Shown in pieces: positions 1 to 8,848 of a stretch of DNA of 64,000 nt. The stretch is taken from assembly GCF_008189685.1 (NCBI RefSeq), contig NZ_CP043312.1:496001-560000 (forward strand). The letters run 5' to 3'. This stretch comes from Candidatus Sneabacter namystus (GTDB lineage: Bacteria; Pseudomonadota; Alphaproteobacteria; Rickettsiales; Rickettsiaceae). The notes under the pieces are model-generated. The model did no database searches, was not told where the DNA came from, and saw nothing but the letters and a program-made list of their open reading frames with translations. Each line of letters starts with the position of its first letter. The first letter of the stretch is position 1. The position numbers were made by a program, and so were the translations under genes.

Positions 1-21
1 AGCTTAACAAAAGAATATATC

Positions 22-648
22 ATGGCTGAAAGTAATTTTTTAAATTTCCTAACCGCTGAAGTGCAAGGAAAGATAAATTTGAGTGACAAAATATTTAGCT
101 CTAAGCCTTCTTGGGCTAATATAAAAAGGTATATTGACTGGCAGATGTCAAATTCCAGACAAGGTACTAGAAAAAGTAAAACGGTCTCTGAGGTATCTGG
201 AACTGGAAGAAAATCACACGCTCAAAAAGGATCAGGACGAGCGAGACAAGGTGGAAAAAGAGAAGTACATATGAGAGGAGGGGCAACGGTACATGGACCT
301 GTAGTTAGAAGTCATGCTACAAAATTGCCAAAGAAATTGCGTAATATTGGACTCATTTCTACTATTTCTGCAAAGTTTAAAAAAGGAACAATGGTTTTTG
401 TAGATCATCTAAAAATGGAATCTATATCTTCTAAACAGTGTCATAAAATCTTAAAACAATTATCTTCACTACGATCTACCTTATTAATCACTGATTCAGT
501 AGATACAAACTTGCATCTTTCTTGCAGGAATATAAAAAATTGCAAATTGTTGCCTACAGTTGGTATAAATGTACTGGATCTTGTAAAATATGAATCCGTT
601 GTGGTGTCAACTGAAGCTGTAAAAAGTTTAGAAGCTAGGTTAGCATGA
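22..648 (+). CDS. rplD: 50S ribosomal protein L4
   Basis: Large-subunit protein L4, 208 residues, close to the family's usual length. The conserved basic loop that reaches into the exit tunnel is visible around residues 60-80 (GTGRKSHAQKGSGRARQGGK), followed by RGGATVHGP. It is the first complete gene of the window. The 21 bases before it probably hold the tail of rplC, including an in-frame-looking TAA at 5-7, as expected for the order rplC-rplD-rplW. The stop overlaps the rplW start by four bases (ATGA), so the two are translationally coupled. In some bacteria L4 also represses this operon; nothing here tests that. Confidence 0.97.
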   Translation: MAESNFLNFLTAEVQGKINLSDKIFSSKPSWANIKRYIDWQMSNSRQGTRKSKTVSEVSGTGRKSHAQKGSGRARQGGKREVHMRGGATVHGPVVRSHATKLPKKLRNIGLISTISAKFKKGTMVFVDHLKMESISSKQCHKILKQLSSLRSTLLITDSVDTNLHLSCRNIKNCKLLPTVGINVLDLVKYESVVVSTEAVKSLEARLA

Positions 649-959
649 AGAATATAAATCTATACGACATAATCAGAAGGCCACTGGTAACTGAAAAGGC
701 ATTGAAGCTGGAGAGTGAGTATGTTGACAAAAAGAAATACTTATTTTATGTTTCGAAAAAAACAAATAAGAAAGAAGTTGAGGCTGCCGTCTCACGCATC
801 TTTAATGTAAAAGTTATAGGTGTGAACATGCTAAATGTTAAAGGTAAGGTAAAGTCTTATAAAAGGACTTTAGGAAAAAGGCCAGATATGAAAAAGGCTG
901 TGGTAACTGTGCAAAAGGGTGACACAATAAAAGAAATAAGTGATATTATAAGGCAATGA
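645..959 (+). CDS. rplW: 50S ribosomal protein L23
   Basis: Large-subunit protein at the tunnel exit, where trigger factor and SRP dock. The 104-residue product has the N-terminal signature RRPLVTEKA at about residues 11-19 and the KKEVEAAV and VNMLNVKGK segments typical of L23. It overlaps rplD by four bases and its own stop overlaps the rplB start (ATGA), giving a tightly coupled rplD-rplW-rplB run in the usual S10 operon order. Confidence 0.97.
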   Translation: MKNINLYDIIRRPLVTEKALKLESEYVDKKKYLFYVSKKTNKKEVEAAVSRIFNVKVIGVNMLNVKGKVKSYKRTLGKRPDMKKAVVTVQKGDTIKEISDIIRQ

Positions 960-1780
960 AACTGAAGAAATATAACCCAACAACCCCAGGAACGAGATTT
1001 TTAATTAGAGAAAATACTTCTCATTTGTGGAAAGGATCTCCTATAAAAAGCTTGGTGCATGGCGCTAAAAGTAGTGGTGGCCGTAACAATCTTGGTAGAA
1101 TTACGTGCAGACACAAAGGCGGGGGACATAAAAAGAAATATAGGTTAATTGACTTCAGAAGAAACAAAGAAAATATTCCAGCGGTTGTACAAAGAATCGA
1201 ATACGATCCTCATAGGTCAGCTTTTATAGCACTTGTGAAGTATGAAGACGGAGAATTATCGTACATTTTAGCAACGGATGAAATGAAAAAAGGGTATGAG
1301 GTAATCAGCGCAGCTGATGCTGAGGTAAAGTCGGGTAATTGCATGACGTTAGACAATATTCCAGTAGGGTCTGTTGTACACAATGTAGAACTTAAACAGG
1401 GTAAAGGTGGACAAATAGCAAGATCCGCTGGTGCGTACGTAAAAATAATCGGAAAGGATAACGGCTATGCTCAAGTAAAAATGGTATCCTCAGAGGTGAG
1501 GATTATTCCTCTCACTTGCAAGGCAACAATAGGAGTGGTCTCAAATGCTTCTCATAAAAATGCTGTTTATGCAAAAGCGGGAAGGTCTAGATGGCGTGGG
1601 ATTAGACCAACTGTCAGAGGAGTGAGTATGAACCCTGTTGATCATCCCCACGGAGGTGGAGAAGGGAAAACTTCAGGAGGTAGACATCCTGTAACTCCTT
1701 GGGGAAAATCTACGAAAGGAAAAAAGACTCGTAAAAATAAGAGTACTAATAAATTCATATTAAGGTCTCGTAAAAGGTAG
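956..1780 (+). CDS. rplB: 50S ribosomal protein L2
   Basis: Core large-subunit protein near the peptidyl-transferase centre, 274 residues, the normal bacterial size. The diagnostic [19 protein letters not shown] segment lies at about 223-241 and includes the histidine implicated in ribosome activity. The basic tail ends in [10 protein letters not shown]. The start codon overlaps the rplW stop. rpsS follows after two bases. Confidence 0.98.
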   Translation: MKLKKYNPTTPGTRFLIRENTSHLWKGSPIKSLVHGAKSSGGRNNLGRITCRHKGGGHKKKYRLIDFRRNKENIPAVVQRIEYDPHRSAFIALVKYEDGELSYILATDEMKKGYEVISAADAEVKSGNCMTLDNIPVGSVVHNVELKQGKGGQIARSAGAYVKIIGKDNGYAQVKMVSSEVRIIPLTCKATIGVVSNASHKNAVYAKAGRSRWRGIRPTVRGVSMNPVDHPHGGGEGKTSGGRHPVTPWGKSTKGKKTRKNKSTNKFILRSRKR

Positions 1781-1782
1781 GT

Positions 1783-2061
1783 ATGGCTAGATCTGTTTGG
1801 AAAGGTCCATTCTTTGACAATTATTTGTTAGGAAAGGTAAAAAAGGTAAAAGAGTCGGGAAAGTACGAGGTAATAAAAACTTGGTCTCGTAGGTCCACCA
1901 TATTGCCATCATTTGTAGGAATTACATTTGGTGTACATAACGGAAAAAAATTCATCCCTGTGTTAGTTACAGAAGATATGGTAGGAAGAAAACTTGGAGA
2001 ATTCTCTCCCACTAGAAATTTTTCTAGTCATTCTGGTGATAGAAAAGCAAAAAAGGGATAA
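1783..2061 (+). CDS. rpsS: 30S ribosomal protein S19
   Basis: Small-subunit head protein, 92 residues. It opens with [10 protein letters not shown] and carries the [13 protein letters not shown] core and the FVPVLV-like segment ([14 protein letters not shown]), then [17 protein letters not shown] at the C terminus, all standard for S19. It lies two bases after rplB and three before rplV, in canonical operon order. Confidence 0.97.
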   Translation: MARSVWKGPFFDNYLLGKVKKVKESGKYEVIKTWSRRSTILPSFVGITFGVHNGKKFIPVLVTEDMVGRKLGEFSPTRNFSSHSGDRKAKKG

Positions 2062-2064
2062 AAA

Positions 2065-2424
2065 ATGAAAAGAGAAAAAAATGAAGCAATTGCTTCTGCC
2101 ACAAACTTAAGAGTAAGTCCAAGAAAATTAAATCTAGTTGCAGCGCTAATACGCGGAATGAGCACTAAGGAGGCGATTACACAGTTGACGTTTTGCAGAA
2201 AAAGAATAGCAAAAGATGTCAAAAAATGTGTAATATCAGCTATTGCTAATGCAGAAAATAATCACAGATTAAGAGCAGATCAGCTAATTATCACAAAAGC
2301 GACAGTTGGTAAATCTGCTTGTATGAAGCGCATAAGAGCAAGGGCTAAGGGGAGAGCTTCTCCTATACATAAATTCTTCTCAGGGATTTATTTAACTATA
2401 AGGGAAAAAGAAAATGGGTCATAA
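2065..2424 (+). CDS. rplV: 50S ribosomal protein L22
   Basis: Exit-tunnel protein, 119 residues. [17 protein letters not shown] at about 15-31 is the classic L22 N-terminal block. The beta-hairpin region includes [16 protein letters not shown] near the C terminus. The start follows AAGGGATAAAA-type purine-rich sequence just after rpsS. Its last bases overlap the rpsC start by 11, as is common for this pair. Confidence 0.97.
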   Translation: MKREKNEAIASATNLRVSPRKLNLVAALIRGMSTKEAITQLTFCRKRIAKDVKKCVISAIANAENNHRLRADQLIITKATVGKSACMKRIRARAKGRASPIHKFFSGIYLTIREKENGS

Positions 2425-3070
2425 AGTACAAGCGAATTCATTTAGGCTAGGACCAAAGCTGTGCAACAATTGGCATATCTTGTCTTATTCAAGTAAGAAA
2501 GACTATTCAAATGTAGTTGCTCTTAATCTCACGATCAGAGCTTGGATAAAAAGGGAGTTTAAACAAGCACAGATATCAAAAATAGTTTGTGAATTATGTA
2601 AGACTAAGGTAAATATATCAATCTCTTGCAAAAGACCTGGTTTAATAGCTGAAACTGGGGGTGCTGGAATAGATCGTATTAAGCAAGCAGTAAATAAGAT
2701 CACAGGAGTAGAAAGAATTCTCGTATCTGTAGAGGAGACAAAATATCCAGATTTAGATGCGACACTTGTGGCAAATACTGTAGCGACTCAAATACAAAAG
2801 AGAGTTTCTTTCAGGAGAGCCATGAAGCGTTCGATCCAATCAGCAATGAAGCAGGGTGCTAAAGGTATTAAAATTGTTTGTGCTGGAAGACTGGCCGGAG
2901 CAGAGATTGCAAGAACAGAAAAATATATGGATGGTAAGGTTCCTTTACATACTCTAAGAGAAAAGGTATCTTATGCTCTTGCAGAAGCAATCACACCGTA
3001 TGGAATAATTGGCATAAAGGTTTGGATATGCTTACAAGGAAGAGAAACTACCAGTAAAAAGAAAGTGTAG
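2414..3070 (+). CDS. rpsC: 30S ribosomal protein S3
   Basis: Small-subunit protein at the mRNA entry site, 218 residues. It starts [13 protein letters not shown], has a KH-type domain with [12 protein letters not shown] (about 77-88), and a C-terminal domain with [20 protein letters not shown] (about 147-166) and [13 protein letters not shown]. Length and domain order are normal. It overlaps rplV and is followed by rplP after 16 bases. Confidence 0.97.
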   Translation: MGHKVQANSFRLGPKLCNNWHILSYSSKKDYSNVVALNLTIRAWIKREFKQAQISKIVCELCKTKVNISISCKRPGLIAETGGAGIDRIKQAVNKITGVERILVSVEETKYPDLDATLVANTVATQIQKRVSFRRAMKRSIQSAMKQGAKGIKIVCAGRLAGAEIARTEKYMDGKVPLHTLREKVSYALAEAITPYGIIGIKVWICLQGRETTSKKKV

Positions 3071-3086
3071 AAAGGTATATTAGAAT

Positions 3087-3509
3087 ATGTTAGCTCCGAG
3101 TAAACAAAAATATAGAAAGATGCAAAAAGGGCGAGTTGCTTCCGTTTCAAAAGGTGGTACTACCTTAGCTTTTGGATCTTTTGGACTGAAAGCTTTACAG
3201 ATGGATCGTATCACGTCCAGACAAATAGAAGCTGCTCGTATTGCAGCTACTAGGTATATGAAAAGAAAAGGTAAAATGTGGATAAGGGTCTTCCCTTCTA
3301 TACCTGTATCCAAAAAACCAACGGAAGTAAGAATGGGTAAAGGTAAAGGTTCTCCTGAGTGTTTTGTCTTTAGAGTTTCTCCCGGAAGGATATTGTTCGA
3401 GGTAGATGGAGTAAGTAAAGAGGAGGCAATGGAAGCTTTGAGATTAGCTGGAGCTAAAATGCCAATTAAGACAAAAGTAACTATAAGACAAGGGTTAGCG
3501 AATCTATGA
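3087..3509 (+). CDS. rplP: 50S ribosomal protein L16
   Basis: Large-subunit protein near the A-site tRNA, 140 residues. It begins [16 protein letters not shown] and has ASRQIEAAR-like ([20 protein letters not shown]), [20 protein letters not shown] and [20 protein letters not shown] segments, all characteristic. The stop overlaps the rpmC start by four bases (ATGA). Confidence 0.97.
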   Translation: MLAPSKQKYRKMQKGRVASVSKGGTTLAFGSFGLKALQMDRITSRQIEAARIAATRYMKRKGKMWIRVFPSIPVSKKPTEVRMGKGKGSPECFVFRVSPGRILFEVDGVSKEEAMEALRLAGAKMPIKTKVTIRQGLANL

Positions 3510-3697
3510 CGGCAGACAAAGATGATGATTTTTTACACAATGCTTTTAAAGAGATAAACTCTTTAAAAAAGGATTTATTCCAGTTGAGATTAAAAAAGTC
3601 GTATGGAGACAATAAAGATACATCTAAGCCGAAAAAGATACGAGTCAAAATTGCTCAAATTTATACCTCTATATCTTTGCGCAAAAGAAAAATTTAA
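3506..3697 (+). CDS. rpmC: 50S ribosomal protein L29
   Basis: Small helical protein of 63 residues at the tunnel exit. The recognisable parts are the [16 protein letters not shown] helix and the C-terminal [20 protein letters not shown] helix, equivalent to the family's RRDIARIKTVLREK tail. The sequence is diverged and the call rests partly on its place between rplP and rpsQ. Its start overlaps the rplP stop. Confidence 0.93.
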   Translation: MTADKDDDFLHNAFKEINSLKKDLFQLRLKKSYGDNKDTSKPKKIRVKIAQIYTSISLRKRKI

Positions 3698-3715
3698 ACA
3701 TACAACTAATTTAAG

Positions 3716-3943
3716 ATGCCGAAAAGAATTTTACAAGGAAGTGTGGTAAGCGCAAGTCGTGATAAAACTGTCTCTGTTTTGGTAAAAAGAAGATTTACAT
3801 CTCCTTTGTACAAAAAAATAGTCAGTAGAACTAAAAAATATCATGCACATGACAGCAAAAACATGTATAAAGTCGGGGATAAAGTGAAAATAGAAGAAAA
3901 TTCTCCTATCTCAAAGACTAAGAAATGGGTAGTTTTGTATTAA
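3716..3943 (+). CDS. rpsQ: 30S ribosomal protein S17
   Basis: Primary 16S-binding OB-fold protein of 75 residues. It shows [20 protein letters not shown] at 6-25, [20 protein letters not shown] and the terminal [12 protein letters not shown] that define S17. It lies 18 bases after rpmC. A 50-base gap follows before rplN. Confidence 0.97.
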   Translation: MPKRILQGSVVSASRDKTVSVLVKRRFTSPLYKKIVSRTKKYHAHDSKNMYKVGDKVKIEENSPISKTKKWVVLY

Positions 3944-3993
3944 AAGCTTTGTTTAATAGAATTAGTTTAGAAATTTAGAATAAAGATATAGTC

Positions 3994-4362
3994 ATGATTC
4001 AAATGCAGACGATTTTGGATGTCGCGGATAATTCAGGAGCTAAGAAGGTAATGTGCATCAAAGTTTTAGGAGGATCAGGTAAAATGTGTGCACAAATAGG
4101 AGACATAATAGTAGTTTCTATAAAAGAAGCTATGCCAAACTCAAAAGTTGGAAAAGGAGAAGTTCATAAAGCTGCTATAGTACGCACCCGTTCTGGCATT
4201 GCTAGAAAAGATGGAGGTGCTATAAGGTTTGGTTCCAACTCCGTGGTATTACTAAATAATAATAAAGAGCCGATTGGCACCCGTGTTTTTGGTTCAATAC
4301 CAAGAGAGCTGCGAGCAAAAAACTTTATAAAGATAATCAATTTAGCACCAGAAGTGTTATAG
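3994..4362 (+). CDS. rplN: 50S ribosomal protein L14
   Basis: Large-subunit protein at the subunit interface and the docking site of RsfS, whose gene is also in this window (18425-18844). The 122-residue product begins [20 protein letters not shown] and ends [19 protein letters not shown], both textbook L14. [21 protein letters not shown] lies in the middle. It is followed by rplX after 13 bases. Confidence 0.98.
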   Translation: MIQMQTILDVADNSGAKKVMCIKVLGGSGKMCAQIGDIIVVSIKEAMPNSKVGKGEVHKAAIVRTRSGIARKDGGAIRFGSNSVVLLNNNKEPIGTRVFGSIPRELRAKNFIKIINLAPEVL

Positions 4363-4375
4363 TAAAAAGAAGTTT

Positions 4376-4603
4376 ATGTCAAAAAAGATAAAGAAAGATT
4401 TAGAAGTTGTAATACTGACTGGCAACGATAAAGGTAAAATTGGTAAAGTAATTAAGGTAAACAGACAGTTAAGGAAAGTTTTAGTTTCTGGTATTGCTTT
4501 GAAAAAAAAACATAAAAAACCGAATAAAGAAGATGTCGGGGGTATAATAATACAAGAGTCTTTTATAGATCTTTCAAACGTTGCACTTAAAAAGGATAAG
4601 TAA
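4376..4603 (+). CDS. rplX: 50S ribosomal protein L24, C-terminally short
   Basis: Assembly-initiating large-subunit protein. The KOW motif is clear near the N terminus ([18 protein letters not shown], about 10-27), then [10 protein letters not shown] and [17 protein letters not shown]. At 75 residues it lacks about 25-30 residues of the usual C-terminal part that carries the PxxGKPTRVG-type tail. The next gene follows at once, so the missing part is not encoded nearby in another frame that I can see. Identity is secure; the short tail is unusual. Confidence 0.93.
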   Translation: MSKKIKKDLEVVILTGNDKGKIGKVIKVNRQLRKVLVSGIALKKKHKKPNKEDVGGIIIQESFIDLSNVALKKDK

Positions 4604-4610
4604 AGAGAAT

Positions 4611-5150
4611 ATGGACCGTTTTTGTGATTTATATAAAAAAAAGATTGTACCATCTTTAAAAGAGAAGTTTGGGTATAAAAATTTGCATCAAGTCCCCAAA
4701 ATGGAAAAAGTAGTGCTAAGTATGGGAGTTGGAGCTGCAGTGACAGATGGAAAAAAACTTATAAGTGCAGCAAAAGAGCTGGAGCTTATAGCAGGACAAA
4801 AATCTATTACGACAAAAGCAAAAAAATCAATATCTTCTTTCAAATTAAGAGCCGGTATGCCAATAGGGTGTAAAGTTACTTTAAGAAAGTCAAGAATGTA
4901 TGAATTCCTGGAGCGCTTGGTGTTAACTGCGCTGCCAAGGGTAAAAGATTTTAGAGGTTTCTCAAATAAGGATTTTGATGGAAGGGGAAATTTTTCTTTT
5001 GGCATAAAAGAGCACATAGTGTTTCCTGAGATAGATTATGATAAGATCAGCGAGATGAGGGGTCTTGGTGTTTGCTGTGTTACGTCAGCACGTAACAACG
5101 AGGAAGGGCAAGCATTGCTGGAGGGTTTCTTTATGCCTTTTATCAAATAA
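4611..5150 (+). CDS. rplE: 50S ribosomal protein L5
   Basis: 5S rRNA-binding protein of the central protuberance. From the ATG at 4611 ([16 protein letters not shown]) it is 179 residues, the family's normal length. An upstream in-frame ATG at 4581 lies inside rplX and would add an atypical extension, while TAAAGAG just before 4611 serves as the ribosome site. Key segments are [32 protein letters not shown] and RVKDFRGFS. It ends 37 bases before rpsN. Confidence 0.96.
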   Translation: MDRFCDLYKKKIVPSLKEKFGYKNLHQVPKMEKVVLSMGVGAAVTDGKKLISAAKELELIAGQKSITTKAKKSISSFKLRAGMPIGCKVTLRKSRMYEFLERLVLTALPRVKDFRGFSNKDFDGRGNFSFGIKEHIVFPEIDYDKISEMRGLGVCCVTSARNNEEGQALLEGFFMPFIK

Positions 5151-5187
5151 GAAAAGCTAACATAAAAAAGACTTAAGTATTATAGAA

Positions 5188-5493
5188 ATGGCAAAGTGTA
5201 GTGTGATAGCAAGAAATAAGAAAAGAGTTGCGATGTGCGCCTCTTTTACTGCAAAGAGAAAAAGTCTGAAAGAGATAATATATGATAAAAATTTACCTTT
5301 AGCACAAAGATATGAAGCGGTAAAAGCATTAAATGAGCTTCCTAGAAATTCTTCTGCTGTTAGAATAAGAAATCGTTGTTCAATCACAGGTAGGCCTAGA
5401 GGAGTATATAGAAGGTTTGCTTTATGCCGTAATAAAATTAGAGAACTATCTGGTCAGTGTTTGCTTCCAGGTTTAGTAAAAAGTAGTTGGTAA
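5188..5493 (+). CDS. rpsN: 30S ribosomal protein S14, zinc-free long form
   Basis: Small-subunit head protein of 101 residues, the long form without the CxxC zinc-binding pairs. It begins MAKCSVIARNKKR and ends with RNRCSITGRPRGVYRRF and LPGLVKSSW, diagnostic of S14. It sits between rplE and rpsH in the standard order, three bases before rpsH. Confidence 0.97.
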   Translation: MAKCSVIARNKKRVAMCASFTAKRKSLKEIIYDKNLPLAQRYEAVKALNELPRNSSAVRIRNRCSITGRPRGVYRRFALCRNKIRELSGQCLLPGLVKSSW

Positions 5494-5496
5494 TTT

Positions 5497-5895
5497 ATGA
5501 TATCAGATCCATTGGCAGATATGCTAACTAGAATAAGAAATGCGCAAAGCTGTCGTCTTCTTTCTGTTTGCATTCCTTTTTCAAAATTAAAGCTTAGCGT
5601 ATTAAATGTTTTGCTTGAAGAAGGGTATTTAAAGGACGTATCAGTAAAAGAAGAGCCAAGTAAAAGAAAGTATTTGGTAGCAAAACTTAAGTATTTTGGA
5701 TATAAAGTCTACGGAATAAAAGAGCTAGTAAGAATTTCTAAATCAGGAAGAAGGGTATATTCTTCTATTAAAGATTTGGAACCAGTAAAAAACGGGTTAG
5801 GTGTGTGTATTTTATCTACCTCTAAAGGAGTGATGTCAGATAGAAAAGCTCACGAATTAGGAGTAGGGGGAGAAGTTTTATGCAAAGTATTTTAA
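5497..5895 (+). CDS. rpsH: 30S ribosomal protein S8
   Basis: 16S central-domain binding protein of 132 residues. It begins MISDPLADMLTRIRNAQ and ends with the STSKGVMSDRKAHELGVGGEVLCKVF block containing the family's conserved ST-GxMxDxxA-G-GGE pattern. In enteric bacteria S8 represses the spc operon; no separate operator was identified here. Confidence 0.97.
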   Translation: MISDPLADMLTRIRNAQSCRLLSVCIPFSKLKLSVLNVLLEEGYLKDVSVKEEPSKRKYLVAKLKYFGYKVYGIKELVRISKSGRRVYSSIKDLEPVKNGLGVCILSTSKGVMSDRKAHELGVGGEVLCKVF

Positions 5896-5920
5896 TTAAA
5901 GAAGGAAAGGTTGTTTTGGT

Positions 5921-6448
5921 ATGTCAAGAGTAGGAAAAGTACCTATAGTTCTTCCACATGAGGTATCGTGTGAGATAAACGAAAGAACGTGCAAAGTACA
6001 AGGGCCAAAGGGGAATTTGGTCTTTTCTATTCCGTCAGGTGTGAAGGTTGTGGTAGAAACGAATACTGTGTTTGTGTCGGCTGAAAATAAGGGGGCAATC
6101 GCTTCTTACGGTACTACTAGAAGTATAATAAACAACATGGTTATAGGAGTCTCGCAAGGCTTTGAAAAAGAAATAGAAATAACCGGAACAGGGTACAAGG
6201 CCTCATGTTGTCCTAAGTATTTATACCTGGCTTTAGGAAAAAGTCATGGTATTTGCATAGAGATACCAAAAGACATAGAGGTGAAAATTACAAAACCTAC
6301 GTCTGTGTTGCTGCGATCTATAAATAAAGAAACATTAGGACAATTTGCCGCTTTGGTGATTCGCCAAAGACCTACTGAACCTTATAAAGGTACTGGAGTT
6401 AGAATAAAAAATGTGCCAGTATTTAGAAAAGAAATAAAGAGAAAGTAG
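5921..6448 (+). CDS. rplF: 50S ribosomal protein L6
   Basis: Two-domain large-subunit protein near the factor-binding site, 175 residues. It has MSRVGKVPIVLP at the start, VQGPKGNL at about 28-35, and the C-terminal signature RPTEPYKGTGVRIKNVPVFR. It lies 25 bases after rpsH and six before rplR, in standard order. Confidence 0.97.
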   Translation: MSRVGKVPIVLPHEVSCEINERTCKVQGPKGNLVFSIPSGVKVVVETNTVFVSAENKGAIASYGTTRSIINNMVIGVSQGFEKEIEITGTGYKASCCPKYLYLALGKSHGICIEIPKDIEVKITKPTSVLLRSINKETLGQFAALVIRQRPTEPYKGTGVRIKNVPVFRKEIKRK

Positions 6449-6454
6449 TGATCC

Positions 6455-6823
6455 ATGATAAAAAATAAAAAAAGAATAGAAAGGAGAAAATCTAGAGTGA
6501 GAAATAAAATTGCCAAAGTGGCAAGTGAGTACAATAGACTTTCAATAACAAAATCACGTGCTCATATCTCGTGTCAGATTTTTTCTGTCAAAAAAGACGG
6601 TAAAACTTATACTTTAGCATCAGCATCTTCTATGGAAAACTCTTTGAGAAAAAAATCTGCATCAAACTGCAATAAAGATATGGCAACTAAAGTAGGGGGC
6701 CTCATAGCAGATCGAGCAAGCAATGCGGGTATTACGAAAGTAGTATTTGATAGAGGTCAACATAAATATCATGGAATTGTAAAAGCTTTTTGTGATGCTG
6801 CCAGATCTAAGTTAAACTTTTAG
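6455..6823 (+). CDS. rplR: 50S ribosomal protein L18
   Basis: 5S rRNA-binding protein of 122 residues. The N terminus is strongly basic (ERRKSRVRNKI). RLSITKSRAHISCQIF and VVFDRGQHKYHGIVKAFCDAAR at the end match the L18 family pattern FDRGGYxYHGRVKALADAAR. It lies between rplF and rpsE. Confidence 0.96.
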   Translation: MIKNKKRIERRKSRVRNKIAKVASEYNRLSITKSRAHISCQIFSVKKDGKTYTLASASSMENSLRKKSASNCNKDMATKVGGLIADRASNAGITKVVFDRGQHKYHGIVKAFCDAARSKLNF

Positions 6824-6837
6824 TATATTATTTATAA

Positions 6838-7461
6838 ATGCAGAAAGATTTTAGAAATAAAAAGATACACCAAACAGAGGAAGAATCGCAGATCAGTGAA
6901 TCTGTCTTAAGTGTTAGAAGGGTAACAAAGGTAGTGGAGATGGGTAGAACTTTTTCCTTTTCCACTTGTGTTGCTGTAGGTGATAAGGCTGGAAGAATAG
7001 GATTTGCTTCCGGACATGCAAGTGAAGCATTGAGTTCAAAAGCAAAAGCTGTAAATAAAGCCAAAAGACGTATGATGTCTTTTCCACTTTATCAAAAGAG
7101 AACAATACATCATGATGTTCAAGGAAGAAGCGGTGCAACAAAAATTTTGTTAAGAAGAGCATCAGCAGGAACAGGAATAATAGCCGGAGTTGTAGCAAGA
7201 GCAATTCTAGAAAATCTTGGTATAAAAGATATTGTGGCTAAATCTCATGGATCATCTAATCCATACACTGTAGCAAGAGCTATACTAAATGCATTAGGTA
7301 ATTTATGCTCTCCTGGGTCAATAGCAAAAAGACGAGACAAATCGATACATGATATTTCTATTAATGCCCATAAAGAAAAAATGGTCTTAAGAACAGTAGT
7401 TGCAAAAGAAGACAAAAATGCACAAAATGAAGACTCTGTTGTTGATACCGCGGTACAATAG
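6838..7461 (+). CDS. rpsE: 30S ribosomal protein S5
   Basis: Small-subunit fidelity protein of 207 residues. The double-stranded-RNA-binding-like domain holds VRRVTKVVEMGRTFSFS and VGDKAGRIGFASGHASE. The second domain holds ATKILLRRASAGTGIIAG and ENLGIKDIVAKSHGSSNPY, as in S5. The C-terminal 35 residues are an extra acidic and charged tail. In most bacteria rpmD (L30) follows, but only 39 bases separate this stop from rplO. Confidence 0.97.
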   Translation: MQKDFRNKKIHQTEEESQISESVLSVRRVTKVVEMGRTFSFSTCVAVGDKAGRIGFASGHASEALSSKAKAVNKAKRRMMSFPLYQKRTIHHDVQGRSGATKILLRRASAGTGIIAGVVARAILENLGIKDIVAKSHGSSNPYTVARAILNALGNLCSPGSIAKRRDKSIHDISINAHKEKMVLRTVVAKEDKNAQNEDSVVDTAVQ

Positions 7462-7500
7462 AGAAAAAAGTTCTTTTTATAAGGTTTTACGTAATTTGAT

Positions 7501-7971
7501 ATGCTAAGTTTAAATACATTAACAAATCCAAAAGGGAGTAAATCTTCTAAATTGAAGGTAGGAAGAGGAATTGGTAGTGGAAAAGGTAAAACATGTGGAA
7601 GAGGTGTGAAAGGGCAAAAAGCAAGATCTGGCGTTTCGATACGCTTCTTTGAAGGTGGACAAACAAGCTTGATTAAAAGATTACCTAAGCGTGGTTTTAA
7701 TAGTTTGAGTCAAAATACTACAGAAACTAAGCTCTTTACCGTGGATGATATTGCAAGGATAGTATCTCAAGATACCACTAAACAGTTTGTATTTAGTTTA
7801 GATAATCTCATCAAAGCAGGTATTATCAAGAAAGGAAAGAAAATTTGTGCAAAGGTAGTCTTGGGTAAAAAACAGCATGATGCGGCTCTTTTCCAAAATG
7901 TAGAAATCAGTATACCTTGCTCCAAAGCAGCAAAGAAAGCTCTAGAAGCTCTTGGTGTAAAGCAAAGATGA
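7501..7971 (+). CDS. rplO: 50S ribosomal protein L15
   Basis: Late-assembly large-subunit protein, 156 residues. It begins [17 protein letters not shown] and has the glycine-rich [22 protein letters not shown] region at about 22-43, then [18 protein letters not shown]. It is the last gene of this ribosomal run. secY, the usual next gene, is absent, and a gene on the opposite strand ends 64 bases downstream. Confidence 0.97.
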   Translation: MLSLNTLTNPKGSKSSKLKVGRGIGSGKGKTCGRGVKGQKARSGVSIRFFEGGQTSLIKRLPKRGFNSLSQNTTETKLFTVDDIARIVSQDTTKQFVFSLDNLIKAGIIKKGKKICAKVVLGKKQHDAALFQNVEISIPCSKAAKKALEALGVKQR

Positions 7972-8035
7972 CCTTTGTATCTTCTCTCTAATCCTTTTTT
8001 ATATATACACCAAGAAGCTGAAGAGCTATTTACAT

Positions 8036-8848
8036 TTACAGTATCACACAACAAGAAGGAGGAACATCGTATTGAAGATTTGTCAGAATGTGTGGACGAT
8101 TATCTTCTGCTATAATTCCATCAATATCTGACATCTCAGGCCACAAGGTAATAGCCTTTGGAAGCGTAGCATGACCAATACGCTCTATCCCCCCTTTTAC
8201 CATACGCACAGTAAAATATTTGTTTCTCATATGTACACGATTACTCACTACTGTGTCATTATCATAATTGTTAATATCCTCAGAAAATAATCTATAAACG
8301 CCACACCTTTCAGCACTCACCTCGACTTTTTGTCGTTTGTTGAGAGGATGATACGCTTGTTGTCCACGTATCTCACTCATTTTTGTGAATTTAGAAGTTA
8401 TCTCTTGTGCAACTTTATCCTTTCCAATAGGACCGGTATGGTACGCAATCTCTGCATATATTCTGGGATTCCATCCTAGGTTAGGTAGTGTCACATGCAA
8501 AGTATCATTATTTTCTATCGCCTCTATCCCTTCACTTCCAGCAGTACCAATATAAGCAGTAAAGAATATTTTGGTTATAGCACCAACGCCCAAATTATCT
8601 ATGCAAGCACGTCCTCGCCTTTGTACGTTACACAGCGCATTCATTACCTTTTGCAGTATGACCCCTTGTCCATCATTTTGTAAAAATTTTGAAGACAGTT
8701 CATCTCGCTCTGCTACGTTACGGCCATCAATATCTGCCCCAGCCCCATGTCGCTCTCTGGCATGTCCTCTCTCTTCAGTACCAGCAATATTTGTATGTGT
8801 TAACATATCTTCTATGTTGTTTTGAGTATAAAAATGGTTGTAAGTCAT
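8036..8848 (-). CDS. Orphan protein with C-terminal CaaX-like box
   Basis: I do not recognise this 270-residue protein. The reading frame stays open to a TTG at 8917, but the ATG at 8848 (MTYNHF) is preceded at good spacing by AGGTAG, so I start there. There is no signal peptide and no clear membrane segment. The middle is charged and hydrophilic, with R/E-rich stretches near residues 25-55. The last eight residues are PPSCCVIL: a cysteine pair and then C-V-I-L, which matches the eukaryotic CaaX prenylation box with leucine last (the geranylgeranyl type) and a second cysteine that could be palmitoylated. This suggests, but does not prove, a protein delivered into the eukaryotic host. It occupies the place where secY usually follows rplO. 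Confidence 0.6.
   Translation of the reverse strand: MTYNHFYTQNNIEDMLTHTNIAGTEERGHARERHGAGADIDGRNVAERDELSSKFLQNDGQGVILQKVMNALCNVQRRGRACIDNLGVGAITKIFFTAYIGTAGSEGIEAIENNDTLHVTLPNLGWNPRIYAEIAYHTGPIGKDKVAQEITSKFTKMSEIRGQQAYHPLNKRQKVEVSAERCGVYRLFSEDINNYDNDTVVSNRVHMRNKYFTVRMVKGGIERIGHATLPKAITLWPEMSDIDGIIAEDNRPHILTNLQYDVPPSCCVIL

Noticed and set aside
4581-4610. Upstream ATG for rplE inside rplX
   Set aside because: It would add ten atypical residues; the ATG at 4611 has its own ribosome site and gives the family length.
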